From: DASSUW01 sp963740605
GTDB lineage: Bacteria; Actinomycetota; Thermoleophilia; Solirubrobacterales; Solirubrobacteraceae
Length of the DNA: 64,000 nucleotides
Direction: 5' to 3'
Assembly: GCA_963740605.1 (NCBI GenBank)
Contig: CAVUFC010000018.1
Coordinates: 124,001 to 188,000, forward strand
Below are positions 1-8,559 of this stretch, one piece after another. Both the position numbers and the translations under genes were made by a program. The notes beneath the pieces are model-generated. The model was not told the DNA's origin. It ran no database searches and saw only the letters and a list, made by a program, of their open reading frames with translations. Numbering within the stretch: position 1 is the stretch's first letter; every line of letters begins with the position of its first letter.

Positions 1-918
1 TCGGCCAAGGAGGCCGGTTTCGCGCCGACCGGCTTCGACACCGAGACGACGCTCAAGTCGGTGACGCTGTTCTGGTACATCTTCGGCTTCCTCTACTCGA
101 GCAACTACTTCGCCGGGGAGATCAGGCTCCGCAAGAGCACGCACTTCGTCTCCATCCCCGGCGCGCTCGCCGTGGCCGCCGTGGGCATCGCGCTGCTCCT
201 GCTCGCGTACAACAGCGTCACGGGCTACACGTTCAACGGCCTGCTCGGGTTCGCCGACCCCGCCGCGTACGGGTTCGCGGCCGGCGCCCCGGCGTACCCG
301 GAGATCATGGGGATCGCGTCCGGCACCTGGGTGCTCGGCGCGATCATGATCATCGGCTTCGCGGCCGGGCTGCTGATCTGGCTGCCGCAGACGATGCTGC
401 TGGTCAGCCGCAGCATGTTCGCCTGGTCGTTCGACCGGATCATGCCCGAGCGGCTGTGCTACGTGGACCAGCGCACGCGCAGCCCCGCGATCGCGATCGC
501 GATCGTGACGCTGCTGGCGATCGGCAGCACGGCGATCTACGCGTTCACCACTTGGTTCTCGGCCATCTCGGTGCTGCTCGGCCTGTCGCTGACGCTCCTC
601 GTCACCGCGGTGGGCGGCATCGTGCTCCCGTTCCGCCAGCGGGCGATGGTGGAGAACTCGCCGTACGGCCGTCGCATCGTCGGCATTCCGATCGTGTCGC
701 TGGTCGGGCTCCTCGCGCTGATCGGCTTCAGCCTCGGCGTGGCCGTGATCCTGTGGGATCCGGGCTCGGGCGCCAGCCTGTCGGCGAACCCCGGCAAGCT
801 CTGGATCGCGCTCGGTATCTACGCGGTGGCGTTCGCGATCTACTTCGGGTCATCGGCGCTGCGCCGCCGCCAGGGCATCGACCTGACGCTCGCGTATCGC
901 GAGCTGCCGCCCGAGTGA
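1..918 (+). CDS. APC-family amino acid/amine permease, C-terminal part (5' end outside window)
   Basis: The frame is open from base 1, so the start lies upstream of the window and about 305 C-terminal residues are visible. Six hydrophobic spans follow a re-entrant-like stretch containing NYFAGEIR, with cytoplasmic basic loops. This matches the second half of a 12-TM APC (amino acid-polyamine-organocation) permease. It should be a proton-coupled importer in the plasma membrane. The last codon overlaps the next ATG (TGATG), so it is co-transcribed with the enzymes that follow. An amine or amino-acid-like substrate is likely, but the binding-site half is outside the window, so specificity cannot be read. 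Confidence 0.85.
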   Translation, partial: SAKEAGFAPTGFDTETTLKSVTLFWYIFGFLYSSNYFAGEIRLRKSTHFVSIPGALAVAAVGIALLLLAYNSVTGYTFNGLLGFADPAAYGFAAGAPAYPEIMGIASGTWVLGAIMIIGFAAGLLIWLPQTMLLVSRSMFAWSFDRIMPERLCYVDQRTRSPAIAIAIVTLLAIGSTAIYAFTTWFSAISVLLGLSLTLLVTAVGGIVLPFRQRAMVENSPYGRRIVGIPIVSLVGLLALIGFSLGVAVILWDPGSGASLSANPGKLWIALGIYAVAFAIYFGSSALRRRQGIDLTLAYRELPPE

Positions 919-1907
919 TGCCGCTGTTCCGGCGACGCAGCTCGGAGGATTCCGGGGACAAGCTCCGGCTCTACTACGCGTCAGACATCCACGGCACCGA
1001 GGTGCTGTGGCGCAAGTTCCTGCACGCGCCGGAGATCTACGGCGCGCCGGTGATCGTCATGGGCGGCGACGTCACCGGCAAGGCCGTGATCCCGCTCGTC
1101 GAGGACGGCGACGGGGCGGTGACCGCAGAGCTGTTCGGCCGCCCTGAGCGCGCCGGGACGGTCGAGGAGCGTGAGGAGCTCGAGCACCGGATCCGCTCCA
1201 ACGGCATGTACCCGCAGGTCATGAGCCGCGAGGAGGTCATGCGCGTCGCCGACCTGACCGAGGAGGAGCGCGAAGCGTGGTTCGCCGAGGTGATGCTGCA
1301 CACGTTCCGGCGCTGGATGGCGCTGGCCGACGTGCGGCTCGCCGGCACCGGGGCGAAGTGCTTCGTGATGCCCGGCAACGACGACCCCTCGGGTGTCGAC
1401 CTCGCGATCGAGGAGGCGCCCGGCGTGCAGGCGTGCGACGAGCGGATCGTCGACCTCGGAGCCGGCTACGCGATGGTGTCGCTCGGTTACTCGAACCTCA
1501 CACCGTTCGACTCGCCGCGCGAGCTCGAGGAGGATGAGCTCTACCGCCGCGTGGAGCGCATGGCCGAGCAGGTCGAGGACCTCACGCACTGTGTGTTCAA
1601 CCTGCACGTGCCGCCCTACGCGTCCGACCTCGACATCGCACCGGAGCTCGACGAGCACCTGCAGGTCGTGCTGGCGGCGGGCCAGCCGAAGATGGCACCG
1701 TGCGGCTCGACCGCGGTCCGCGACCTGATCGAGCGCTACCAGCCGCTCGTAAGCCTGCACGGGCACGTGCACGAATCGCGCGGCGCGACTCGGATCGGGC
1801 GCACGCTGGCGATCAACCCCGGGAGCGACTACCACACGGGCCGCATCTCCGGCGTGCTCGTCCACCTCTCGGGCGACCGGGCCGACTACCAGTTCGTGGT
1901 CGGTTAG
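918..1907 (+). CDS. Calcineurin-like metallophosphoesterase
   Basis: About 329 residues from ATG 918, which overlaps the permease stop; a longer frame from 456 is a shadow of the permease. All family metal motifs are present in order: SDIHG near residue 23, GGDVTG near 50, PGNDD near 155, NLHVPP near 231 and LHGHVHE near 282. This is the binuclear-metal fold that hydrolyses phosphomono- or diesters. There is no signal peptide, so it should be cytosolic. Its substrate is unknown. Its place between a permease and a peptidase suggests housekeeping of a phosphorylated intermediate, but that is only inference. Confidence 0.85.
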   Translation: MPLFRRRSSEDSGDKLRLYYASDIHGTEVLWRKFLHAPEIYGAPVIVMGGDVTGKAVIPLVEDGDGAVTAELFGRPERAGTVEEREELEHRIRSNGMYPQVMSREEVMRVADLTEEEREAWFAEVMLHTFRRWMALADVRLAGTGAKCFVMPGNDDPSGVDLAIEEAPGVQACDERIVDLGAGYAMVSLGYSNLTPFDSPRELEEDELYRRVERMAEQVEDLTHCVFNLHVPPYASDLDIAPELDEHLQVVLAAGQPKMAPCGSTAVRDLIERYQPLVSLHGHVHESRGATRIGRTLAINPGSDYHTGRISGVLVHLSGDRADYQFVVG

Positions 1908-1930
1908 GCGATGACACAAGGAGCGTTCCA

Positions 1931-3172
1931 GTGAGTGCCACATCCGACGAGATCCGTGTCCCCGGAGGCGTGTCGAGCGCGGAGTACGCCGACCGGCGGG
2001 AGCGTCTGCGCGCCGCGGCGGCCGAGCGCGGGCTCGACGGCGTGCTGGTCGTCAGCCGCGGCGCCAACGGCGCCGACTGGGGTGCCGACATCCTCTACCT
2101 CACCAACCACTACTCGGCGTTCCCGCAGATCCCCGACCGGCCCGGCAAGTGGTCGGGCCGCGGCCACGCCGGCCTCGTCATGCCGGCAGGCGCCGACGGC
2201 ACGCTGGTCGTCGAGATCCCGGACTGGCGCGAGGACCTCGTGCAGATCGAGGACGTCCAGGTCTCGCTCGACCTCTGGGCCGGGCTCGCCGAGGCGATGG
2301 AGCGGCGCGGGCTGGGCTCGGCGAGCATCGGGCTGATCGGTCGCGAGAGCCTGCCCCACATCGCCGTCGACCGCATCCGCGAGGCGCTGCCAGGCGTCCG
2401 CTTCTCGTGGGCCGACGACCTCATCGAGGAGATGCGGCGCATCAAGTCGCCGGCCGAGATCGACCTCATCCGCGAGTCCACGCGCGTCGGCTGCGACATG
2501 GTGTCGGCGTTCATGGAGGCCGCGGTCCCGGGCGCCACCGAGGCCGACTGCGTGCTCGCGGCGCTGCAGCGCGGGCTGCCGCAGGGTGCGTTCCCGCTCG
2601 ACATCCCGGTGGTCTCGGGCGAGCGCGCCGACCACTTCCTGTGGGAGCGCATGCCGTCCTGGGACTGGACGCGGCCGCTGGAGCAGGGGGACATGATCCA
2701 TCCCGACATGTACGGGACGGTGAACGGCTACTTCTACGACATGGTCCGCACGACGGTGGCCGGTCGCAAGGCCAGCGACGGGCAGCGCGAGGTGCTCGAG
2801 GCCGCGGTCGCCGTGGTCGAGCACATCATCGCCGGCATGCGCCCGGGCGTGGCCTGCGGCGACCTGTTCGACCGCGGTGCGACGTGGCTCGCCGACCAGG
2901 GGTTCCAGGCACCGGGCGCCGCGGACTCCGACGGCGCGGCGATGCTCGGGCAGGCCTACCCGTCGTTCGGGCACAGCATCGGCCTCGCCTGGGAGAACCC
3001 GTCGATCGTCCCCGGTGAGGCCGCGGTGCTCGAGCCCGGCATGTTCATGGCGGTCGAGGCGCAGGTCGGCCGGCCCGGCGTCGGAACGGGTGCGTTCGAG
3101 CACAACGTCGTGGTCACCGAGGACGGCGTCGAAGTGCTCACCACCCATGCGAAGAACGTCTGGTGGGACTGA
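1931..3172 (+). CDS. M24 family metallopeptidase (Xaa-Pro aminopeptidase/creatinase fold)
   Basis: The GTG at 1931 is chosen because AAGGAG lies at 1918-1923, 7 bases upstream. The 413 residues comprise an N-terminal creatinase-like domain (about 1-165) and a pita-bread catalytic domain (about 175-410). All five metal ligands of active M24 peptidases are visible: Asp259 and Asp270 (in DMYGTVNGYFYD), His348 (GHSIGL), Glu376 (AVEAQV) and Glu390 (FEHNVV). It is therefore a true metal-dependent hydrolase and not a metal-free creatinase. The operon context suggests that it cleaves an imported X-Pro-like or amidated compound; the substrate is not known. Its 3' end overlaps the next gene by 10 bases. 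Confidence 0.88.
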   Translation: MSATSDEIRVPGGVSSAEYADRRERLRAAAAERGLDGVLVVSRGANGADWGADILYLTNHYSAFPQIPDRPGKWSGRGHAGLVMPAGADGTLVVEIPDWREDLVQIEDVQVSLDLWAGLAEAMERRGLGSASIGLIGRESLPHIAVDRIREALPGVRFSWADDLIEEMRRIKSPAEIDLIRESTRVGCDMVSAFMEAAVPGATEADCVLAALQRGLPQGAFPLDIPVVSGERADHFLWERMPSWDWTRPLEQGDMIHPDMYGTVNGYFYDMVRTTVAGRKASDGQREVLEAAVAVVEHIIAGMRPGVACGDLFDRGATWLADQGFQAPGAADSDGAAMLGQAYPSFGHSIGLAWENPSIVPGEAAVLEPGMFMAVEAQVGRPGVGTGAFEHNVVVTEDGVEVLTTHAKNVWWD

Positions 3173-3816
3173 CCGTTGCCCTGCTCGGCGGCGGCGGATT
3201 GGAGACCGTGCGCCGCGCCCGCGAGGCCGGCGCCGAGGTCATCTGCCTGCCGCAGCTGAGCTTCCTGCCGTACTTGCCGGCCGTGCTCGACCGTGCCGGC
3301 CTCGAGCGCGCAGAGCGGCCGATCGCCCGGTCCTACCTGGACGCGCTGGAGGCTGCGGGCGGCGCGTGGCTGGCGGCTTCGGCGTACGAGTCGGAGGGGG
3401 AGGGTGTGTTCTACGCCACGGCGATGCTCGGGCGCGGTGACGTGCTCCTGCGCCACCGCCAGCGCCGTCTCGACGCCGAGCCGGGGCGGTATGAGCCGCT
3501 GCTGTTCTCGCCCGGGCACAACTCGCCGGGCGTGGTCGAGCTGCCCTGGGGGCCGACCGGCGCGCTGATCGGAGGCGATCTCCGCGATCCCCGGGAATGG
3601 GCCGAGCTGGCGGCGGCGGGCGCCCGCGTCGTGCTCGGTGGCGCCAGCGAGCCCGCCGAGCTTTGGGAGCGGACGGCCCGCGTGGCCTCCGGTCAGGCGG
3701 CGCTGCACGGGATGGCGGCGGCGGTGGCGAACCGGGACGCGCCGGGTGCGGTGTGGGACGCGGACGGCGCAGCCGTCGCGCCGCGCTCCGACGGCCTCTT
3801 CGAGGTCTCGCCGTGA
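3163..3816 (+). CDS. Nitrilase-superfamily protein lacking the catalytic triad (probable pseudoenzyme)
   Basis: This 217-residue protein has the carbon-nitrogen hydrolase layout: a CLPQLSFLPYLP segment, an LRHRQRRLDAEPGRYEPLLF segment and a GALIGGDLRDPREWAELA segment. The family uses Glu-Lys-Cys. In these three aligned positions I read Gln31 for Glu, His98 for Lys and Gly137 for Cys. The fold is retained and the reading frame intact, but the nucleophile is gone. It is also shorter than the usual 260-300 residues. It starts at GTG 3163 inside the peptidase gene and its stop overlaps the next start, so translation is coupled. A binding or regulatory role for an amide or carbamoyl compound is plausible, but not shown. 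Confidence 0.72.
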   Translation: MGLTVALLGGGGLETVRRAREAGAEVICLPQLSFLPYLPAVLDRAGLERAERPIARSYLDALEAAGGAWLAASAYESEGEGVFYATAMLGRGDVLLRHRQRRLDAEPGRYEPLLFSPGHNSPGVVELPWGPTGALIGGDLRDPREWAELAAAGARVVLGGASEPAELWERTARVASGQAALHGMAAAVANRDAPGAVWDADGAAVAPRSDGLFEVSP

Positions 3817-4922
3817 GCGAGGTCCAGGTACTCGGCAGCGTTCCGCACGCCTACTACGCGCGCGCGTGGCCGCTGACCGGTGTGGTGCTGCATCCGTCGC
3901 AGGAGGATCACGATCCCGGCGAGCACCCCGAGAACATCCGCCGGCTGCCCGGAGTCGTCGACCTCCTGCGGTCGAGCCCCGAGTGGGAGCGCCTGTTCGT
4001 GCTCTATCCCCGGCACGCGCGCGTCGAGGACGCGGTGCGCTCGCACGACCCGGGCTTCGTGGCCCTGCTCGAGTCGGCCGGCGCCGATGCGCCCGTCTGG
4101 CTCGACACCGACACGCGCATGAGCGTGGGCAGCTTCCGCACGTCGATGCTCGCGGCCGGAGCGGCGCTCAACGCGGTCGACGCGGTCGCGATGGAGGCCT
4201 ATCACCGGCCCGACAGCCTGTTCACCCTGACGCGCCCGCCCGGGCATCACACCGGCGTCGACAAGGCGATGGGCTTCTGCCTGGTCAACCACATCTCGAT
4301 CGCGGCGCGGTATGCGCAGGCGCAATACGGGATCGTGCGAGTGGCGATCCTCGACTGGGACGTCCATCACGGCAACGGGACGCAGGACATCCACTGGGAG
4401 GACCCGTCGGTGCTGTTCGTGTCGCTTCACCAGTGGCCGCTCTACCCGGGGACCGGATGGCTCGACGAAGTTGGGACGGGCGCCGGGACGGGGTCCACGG
4501 TCAACGTGCCGATGCCGCCGGGCTCCGGCGATCGCGAGTACCTGGAGGCGCTCGACCGCGTCGCGCTGCCGGCGATCGAGGCGTTCCGGCCCGGGCTCCT
4601 GCTCGTCTCGGCCGGCCAGGACGCCCACGCCGCCGACCCGCTGTCGGAGCAGCGCATCTCCCTCGCCGGATTCCGCGGGATGGCCGAGCGCGCGGCCGCG
4701 CTCGCACGGCGTCTGGGCATCGGCCTCGTGTTGGTCCACGAGGGCGGCTACAACGTCACGACGCTGCCGGCGATCGATCGCGCGATCGTCGCCGGACTGG
4801 GTGGCTTCGACGTGCCGCTCGACGACCTGTACGTGCCCGCCGCGGCACCGTCGGCGGAGTGGCCGGAGCGACTGCGAGAGGTCCTCGACGTGCAGCGCAC
4901 GCACCACCCCGTCCTCGCATGA
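3813..4922 (+). CDS. Histone deacetylase/acetylpolyamine amidohydrolase family deacetylase
   Basis: About 369 residues from GTG 3813, overlapping the previous stop. It is an arginase/deacetylase-fold zinc amidohydrolase. Visible hallmarks are HPENIRRL near the N-terminus, the catalytic RPPGHH, the zinc ligands Asp183 and His185 in DWDVHHGNGT, Asp270 in SAGQDAHAADP, and the glycine-rich VLVHEGGYN. Bacterial members remove acetyl groups from polyamines or other small amines, or from lysine side chains. Because it shares an operon with an APC permease and a PotD-like protein, an acetylated amine is the likeliest substrate (inference). It is cytosolic, with no signal peptide. Confidence 0.88.
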   Translation: MSEVQVLGSVPHAYYARAWPLTGVVLHPSQEDHDPGEHPENIRRLPGVVDLLRSSPEWERLFVLYPRHARVEDAVRSHDPGFVALLESAGADAPVWLDTDTRMSVGSFRTSMLAAGAALNAVDAVAMEAYHRPDSLFTLTRPPGHHTGVDKAMGFCLVNHISIAARYAQAQYGIVRVAILDWDVHHGNGTQDIHWEDPSVLFVSLHQWPLYPGTGWLDEVGTGAGTGSTVNVPMPPGSGDREYLEALDRVALPAIEAFRPGLLLVSAGQDAHAADPLSEQRISLAGFRGMAERAAALARRLGIGLVLVHEGGYNVTTLPAIDRAIVAGLGGFDVPLDDLYVPAAAPSAEWPERLREVLDVQRTHHPVLA

Positions 4923-5896
4923 CCGCGCTACGGGTGCTCTGCTGGCCCGGGATGCCCGCGCCCGAGGCGCTCGCCGAAGCCGCGCGACGGATTGGCGTAT
5001 CGGTGTCGGCCGAGGAGGTCGCGTCCAACGAGCGGCTCGAGGAGCGGATGCGCGAGGCGCCGTTCGACGTCGTGTTCCCGTCCGACTATCTCGTCGAGCG
5101 GCTGGTGGGCCGCGACGAGCTGCTCGAGCTCGAGGCGCCCGCGGAGGTGACCGGGCGGATCGCCGAGTGGGCGCGCGAGGCCGCACACGATCCCGGATGC
5201 CGCCGGTCGCTGCCGTTCGCGTTCGGCACGACCGGCTACCTGTGCGACGCCCGGCTGCCGGAGGCCCGCACGTGGATGGACCTGCTGCGGCCGCCGGCCG
5301 GCACGCGGGTCGGCATGCTGGCCGAGGTCAGGGAGGTCGTCGGGGCGGCGCTGATCGCGCTGGGGCTCTCGCCGAACGACGCCGGCGACGAGGCCGTCGG
5401 GCGCGCCCGCGAGTTGCTGCTCGCCCAGCGGCCGCACGTGGAGGGCTACGACAGCGAGGACTTCGTCGGGCCCGTCGTGCGCGGTGAGGTCGCCGCGCAC
5501 CACGCCTGGAACGGCCCGTCGGCCGTCGCCGTTCGCGCCCACGCGGGGCTGCGCTACGTCGTCCCCGACGAAGGCGCCGCCCTCTGGATCACGACCGGTG
5601 CCGTGCCGGCCGGCGCCGCGCACCCCGAAGCGTCGCGCGCGCTGCTGATCGGGCTGGCCGACCCGGCGCTGGCGGCGCTCACCACCCGGGCCCGGGGCTA
5701 CGCGACGCCGAACGAGCCGGCGCGTGAGTGTCTCCCGCCGGCGCTGCGCGACGATCGCACGCTCTTCCCGCCCGACGCCGTGTTGCGCCGGTGTCACGCC
5801 TTCCACGACCTCGGCGATGCGGAGGGGGCGCTGGTGCGTGTCTACGAGGAGATCACGCGGCGGGTTCGCGATTCCATTGACGATCTGGCAACGTGA
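4919..5896 (+). CDS. PotD-like polyamine-binding fold protein without signal peptide
   Basis: 325 residues from the ATG that overlaps the deacetylase stop (ATGA). The pattern resembles periplasmic spermidine/putrescine receptors: an N-terminal beta strand (LRVLCWPG), FDVVFPSDYLVERLV, a hinge region with FAFGTTGYLCD, WMDLLRPP, and a late GYATPNEPARECLP segment. Unlike PotD it begins directly at the first beta strand and has no signal peptide or lipobox, so it should stay in the cytosol. No ABC permease or ATPase lies nearby. It may act as an intracellular amine sensor or carrier for the operon. The family assignment is moderate because it rests on motif resemblance only. Confidence 0.62.
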   Translation: MTALRVLCWPGMPAPEALAEAARRIGVSVSAEEVASNERLEERMREAPFDVVFPSDYLVERLVGRDELLELEAPAEVTGRIAEWAREAAHDPGCRRSLPFAFGTTGYLCDARLPEARTWMDLLRPPAGTRVGMLAEVREVVGAALIALGLSPNDAGDEAVGRARELLLAQRPHVEGYDSEDFVGPVVRGEVAAHHAWNGPSAVAVRAHAGLRYVVPDEGAALWITTGAVPAGAAHPEASRALLIGLADPALAALTTRARGYATPNEPARECLPPALRDDRTLFPPDAVLRRCHAFHDLGDAEGALVRVYEEITRRVRDSIDDLAT

Positions 5897-6567
5897 CCGT
5901 CGTGAGGCTCGACCTTGGCTGCCCGGTCCGTTGCACCGACGACGCGTTCGGCGAGCTGGCTGACGTGGTGATCGACCCGACGACGCGGCGCGTCACCCAT
6001 CTCGTCGTCCAACCCCACCGTCAGAACGAGACCACACGACTCGTGCCCGTCGAGCGGGCGCGGAGCGACGACGAAGCGGATGGGACGATCGTGCTGGACG
6101 CCAGTGTCGCGGAGATCGACCAGCTGGAAGCGGTGCGGGAGACCGCCTACCTGCGGCTGGGCGAGTTCCCGGTCGCGGATCCGCACTGGGAGGTGGGCGT
6201 CGAGGAGCTGCTCGCACTGCCCTATTACCAAGGCCCGGACGCCTTCGGCGCAGAGCCGATCGCGTACGACGATCACGTGATGTGGACGTACGACCGCATC
6301 CCGAAAGGTGACGTCGAGATCCGCCGTGCGAGCCCGGTCACGTCGGCGGACGGGCATCAGCTCGGACACGTGGACGGCTTCGTGATCGATGCCGACGACC
6401 ACATCGGACATCTCGTGCTCGAGCATGGGCACCTGTGGGGCAAGCGGGAGGTCGTGATCCCCATCGGCGCCGTCGCGCGCGTCGAGACAGACGGGGTCGT
6501 CCTGACGCTCTCCAAAGATCAGGTCGGAGCACTCGAGTCCCATCGCGTCCATCGCTGGAGGAAGTAG
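5893..6567 (+). CDS. PRC-barrel domain protein (two repeats)
   Basis: 224 residues from GTG 5893, which overlaps the PotD-like stop; GTG 5902 is an alternative. Two PRC-barrel-like beta modules can be seen. One is at about 1-75 (LGCPVRCTDDAFGELADVVI) and one at about 135-205 (DGHQLGHVDGFVIDADDHIG), each with the glycine-turn-valine pattern of the fold. PRC barrels occur in RimM and photosynthetic reaction centre H subunits, and in many stand-alone stress proteins of unknown role. It is cytosolic. The overlap links it transcriptionally to the amine operon, although its function may be unrelated. Confidence 0.72.
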   Translation: MTVVRLDLGCPVRCTDDAFGELADVVIDPTTRRVTHLVVQPHRQNETTRLVPVERARSDDEADGTIVLDASVAEIDQLEAVRETAYLRLGEFPVADPHWEVGVEELLALPYYQGPDAFGAEPIAYDDHVMWTYDRIPKGDVEIRRASPVTSADGHQLGHVDGFVIDADDHIGHLVLEHGHLWGKREVVIPIGAVARVETDGVVLTLSKDQVGALESHRVHRWRK

Positions 6568-6822
6568 GTGGCACGGGCCAAGCATCCGGAAGGATCTGAG
6601 CCGTTCGACGTCACGTTGCCCGAGGGCTTTGACCTCGGCGAACACCGATCCACGCTCGAGGAGGCCGCGAAGAAGGCAGGGTGGACGGTCGAGCGCGACG
6701 GCGGGGTCGTCGTCGTGCGCGACGTGTGGACGGACAATGACGACCACGCCGCGTGGCTCGTCGCGACGAAGGTCGGTCTCCCGCTCGAACGGGTCACCGT
6801 CTGGGCCGGACGCGACGCGTAG
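6568..6822 (+). CDS. Small conserved-type hypothetical protein
   Basis: 84 residues from GTG 6568, directly after the PRC-barrel stop (TAG GTG). GGAGGAAG at 6557-6564 overlaps the end of the previous gene and serves as ribosome site. It is a soluble alpha/beta protein with acidic and basic patches (LEEAAKKAGWTVERDGG, VVVRDVWTDNDDHAAW) and no membrane span or signal. I do not recognise a family. It ends the operon: the next gene lies on the other strand, and its stop begins 3 bases later. Confidence 0.6.
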   Translation: MARAKHPEGSEPFDVTLPEGFDLGEHRSTLEEAAKKAGWTVERDGGVVVVRDVWTDNDDHAAWLVATKVGLPLERVTVWAGRDA

Positions 6823-6824
6823 CG

Positions 6825-7980
6825 TCAGCCGGCGGCGCGCTGCTCGAGCTCAGCGAAGTCGGTGGGCAGCAGCGCGAGCAGCACGAAAGCGAGCGCTGGC
6901 GAGGATCATCCCCGCCGTGGCGAACGGGCGGGCGCCGAAGCGGTCCGACAGGTAGCCGGAGGTCGGGCCTGCGAGCAGGATGCCGACGGTCAGCGGGAGC
7001 ATGCAGATCGCCGCTCACAACGGCGTCTCGCTGAACGCGTAGCCGTGCTCGGGCAGCCAGATGCCCTGCAACCAGATGATCAGGATGAACATGAGCCCGC
7101 CGCGCGACACGGCCGACAGGAACGTCGACAGGGTCCCGAACGTGAAGGCGTGGACCCGGAACAGCGGCAGCCGGAACATCGGGTGTGCCGAGCGGCGCTC
7201 GACCACGATGAACGCCACCAGCGACACGAGCGCGGCGCCGACGAGGATCAGCACGCGCGGGCTCGTCCAGCCGGTGGGATGTCCGCCGGCCGGCCGGATG
7301 CCGTAGGTCACGGCGGTCATCACGAGAACGAGCGCGAGGGCGAACGTCACATTGCCGGCCCAGTCGATCGGCGCGGGGCGCGGCGTGCTGAGCTCGCGCA
7401 GCCGTAGATACGCCCAGGCCGTGCCGAACAGCCCGACCGGCACCGAGATGAGAAACACGAGCCGCCAGTCGATCGGCGCCAGCAGGCCGCCGAGCACGAG
7501 GCCGATGAACGTGCCGCTGACGCCGACGATGTTGTTGATGCCGAGCGCCATCCCGCGCTGGTTGGCGGGGAATGCGTCGGTGATGATCGCGGCCGCGTTC
7601 GCGAGCAGGCAGGCGCCGCCGATGCCCTGCACGATCCGGAATCCGACGAGGTACGTCGCGCCGGCGCGGCCCTGGAGCCAGCACACGGCGAGCAGCAGCG
7701 ACGCGACCGTGTAGATGACGAAGCCGAGGTTGTAGATCCGCACGCGTCCGACCATGTCGCCGAGGCGGCCGAGGCTCACGATCAGCACGCTGGTCACGAC
7801 CAGGTATCCGAGGATCATCCACAGCAGGTAGAACGAGTTGGCCGGGACCAGCGGGTCGAGGTGGATGCCGCGGAAGATCTCCGGCATCGCGATGATCGTG
7901 ATCGAGCCGTCGAGCGTCGCGAGCAGCACGGCAAGCGTCGCGTTCGAGAGCGCGATCCACTTGTAACGGTCCGGCGGCAC
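6825..7980 (-). pseudogene. Decayed DHA2-type MFS multidrug exporter
   Basis: Reading from GTG 7980, the first 322 codons encode a drug:H+ antiporter of the EmrB/QacA type (LATLDGSITIIAMPEIF, GRLGDMVGRVRIYNLGF, RIVQGIGGACLLANAAAI). Three lesions follow. A TGA at 7017-7015 stands where homologues have Trp (ETPL-stop-AAICMLPLTV), and translation beyond it continues in frame through GPTSGYLSDRFGARPF. A one-base loss near 6895 moves the frame from MILASA to the one encoding FVLLALLPTDF. The reading then ends at 6825 without the last TM helices. A functional exporter is unlikely. The gene is divergent from the MarR regulator, the usual arrangement for such pumps. Confidence 0.82.
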
Positions 7981-7992
7981 TCGTATGAAGTC

Positions 7993-8018
7993 TACAGGTA
8001 GCCTGTACAGTTTGCCTG
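7993..8018. promoter_or_regulatory. Probable MarR operator in the divergent promoter region
   Basis: A perfect 6-3-6 inverted repeat TACAGG-TAG-CCTGTA spans 7993-8007. A 13-base unit at 7993-8005 (TACAGGTAGCCTG) is repeated with two changes at 8006-8018 (TACAGTTTGCCTG). The site lies between the MFS start (7980) and the MarR start (8045). A TATACT box follows at 8032-8037, only 7 bases before the GTG, so the MarR message may be leaderless. The arrangement fits autorepression by the adjacent MarR protein. Confidence 0.68.
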
Positions 8019-8044
8019 AAGGAACTGGGTCTATACTGCGCGCC

Positions 8045-8473
8045 GTGCCCGCGCACGAGGCAGCGACGGCCGAGCTGGCGCACGAGCTCCGGGAGACCGT
8101 GGGTCGCTTCATCCGGCGCCTCCGCGCGGAGCCCGGCCCGCCGGTCGCGCAGATGACCGTGCTCAGCCGGCTCGGACGCGACGGCGCCGCCAGCGTCAGC
8201 GATCTCGCATTCGCCGAGAAGATGCGCCCGCAGTCGATGGCGCCGATCGTGCGCGAGCTCGAGGAGGCCGGCCTGGTTCAGCGACGCCCCGACCCCGACG
8301 ACGGCCGCCGCGCCCTCGTCGAGCTGACGCCGGTCGGCGCAGAGACGCTCGGCGAGATCCGGGCCTGCCGCGAGGACTGGCTCACGGCCGCGCTGGACGA
8401 GGCGCTCGACGCCGACGAGCGCGATCGGCTCCGCGCAGCCATCGCGCTGCTCGGTCGGGTCGCGGACACGTGA
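8045..8473 (+). CDS. MarR-family transcriptional regulator
   Basis: About 142 residues from GTG 8045; an ATG at 7985 is in frame but lies in the operator and precedes the TATACT box. It has the winged-helix pattern of MarR: QMTVLSRLGRDGAASVSDLA, then the recognition helix MRPQSMAPIVRELEEAGLV and the wing QRRPDPDDGRRALVELT, followed by the dimerising C-terminal helices. It presumably repressed the divergent MFS exporter and itself through the repeats at 7993-8018. Since the exporter is broken, the regulator may now have other targets or be on its way to loss. Confidence 0.87.
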   Translation: MPAHEAATAELAHELRETVGRFIRRLRAEPGPPVAQMTVLSRLGRDGAASVSDLAFAEKMRPQSMAPIVRELEEAGLVQRRPDPDDGRRALVELTPVGAETLGEIRACREDWLTAALDEALDADERDRLRAAIALLGRVADT

Positions 8474-8559
8474 GACATACCCTCGTCGCTCCCGGACTAG
8501 GGAGTCGACGCGGCACTCACCCGGACGCGAGCAGGCGGTGCGGACGCGAGAGTGACGGC

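Noticed and set aside
456..1907. A 483-codon frame containing the phosphoesterase
   Set aside because: The first 154 codons are out-of-frame permease sequence with Arg/Pro/Ala-rich noise; the conserved domain begins just after ATG 918, which overlaps the permease stop.
3163..3816. Active N-carbamoylputrescine amidase
   Set aside because: The polyamine context made this attractive, but all three catalytic residues are replaced.
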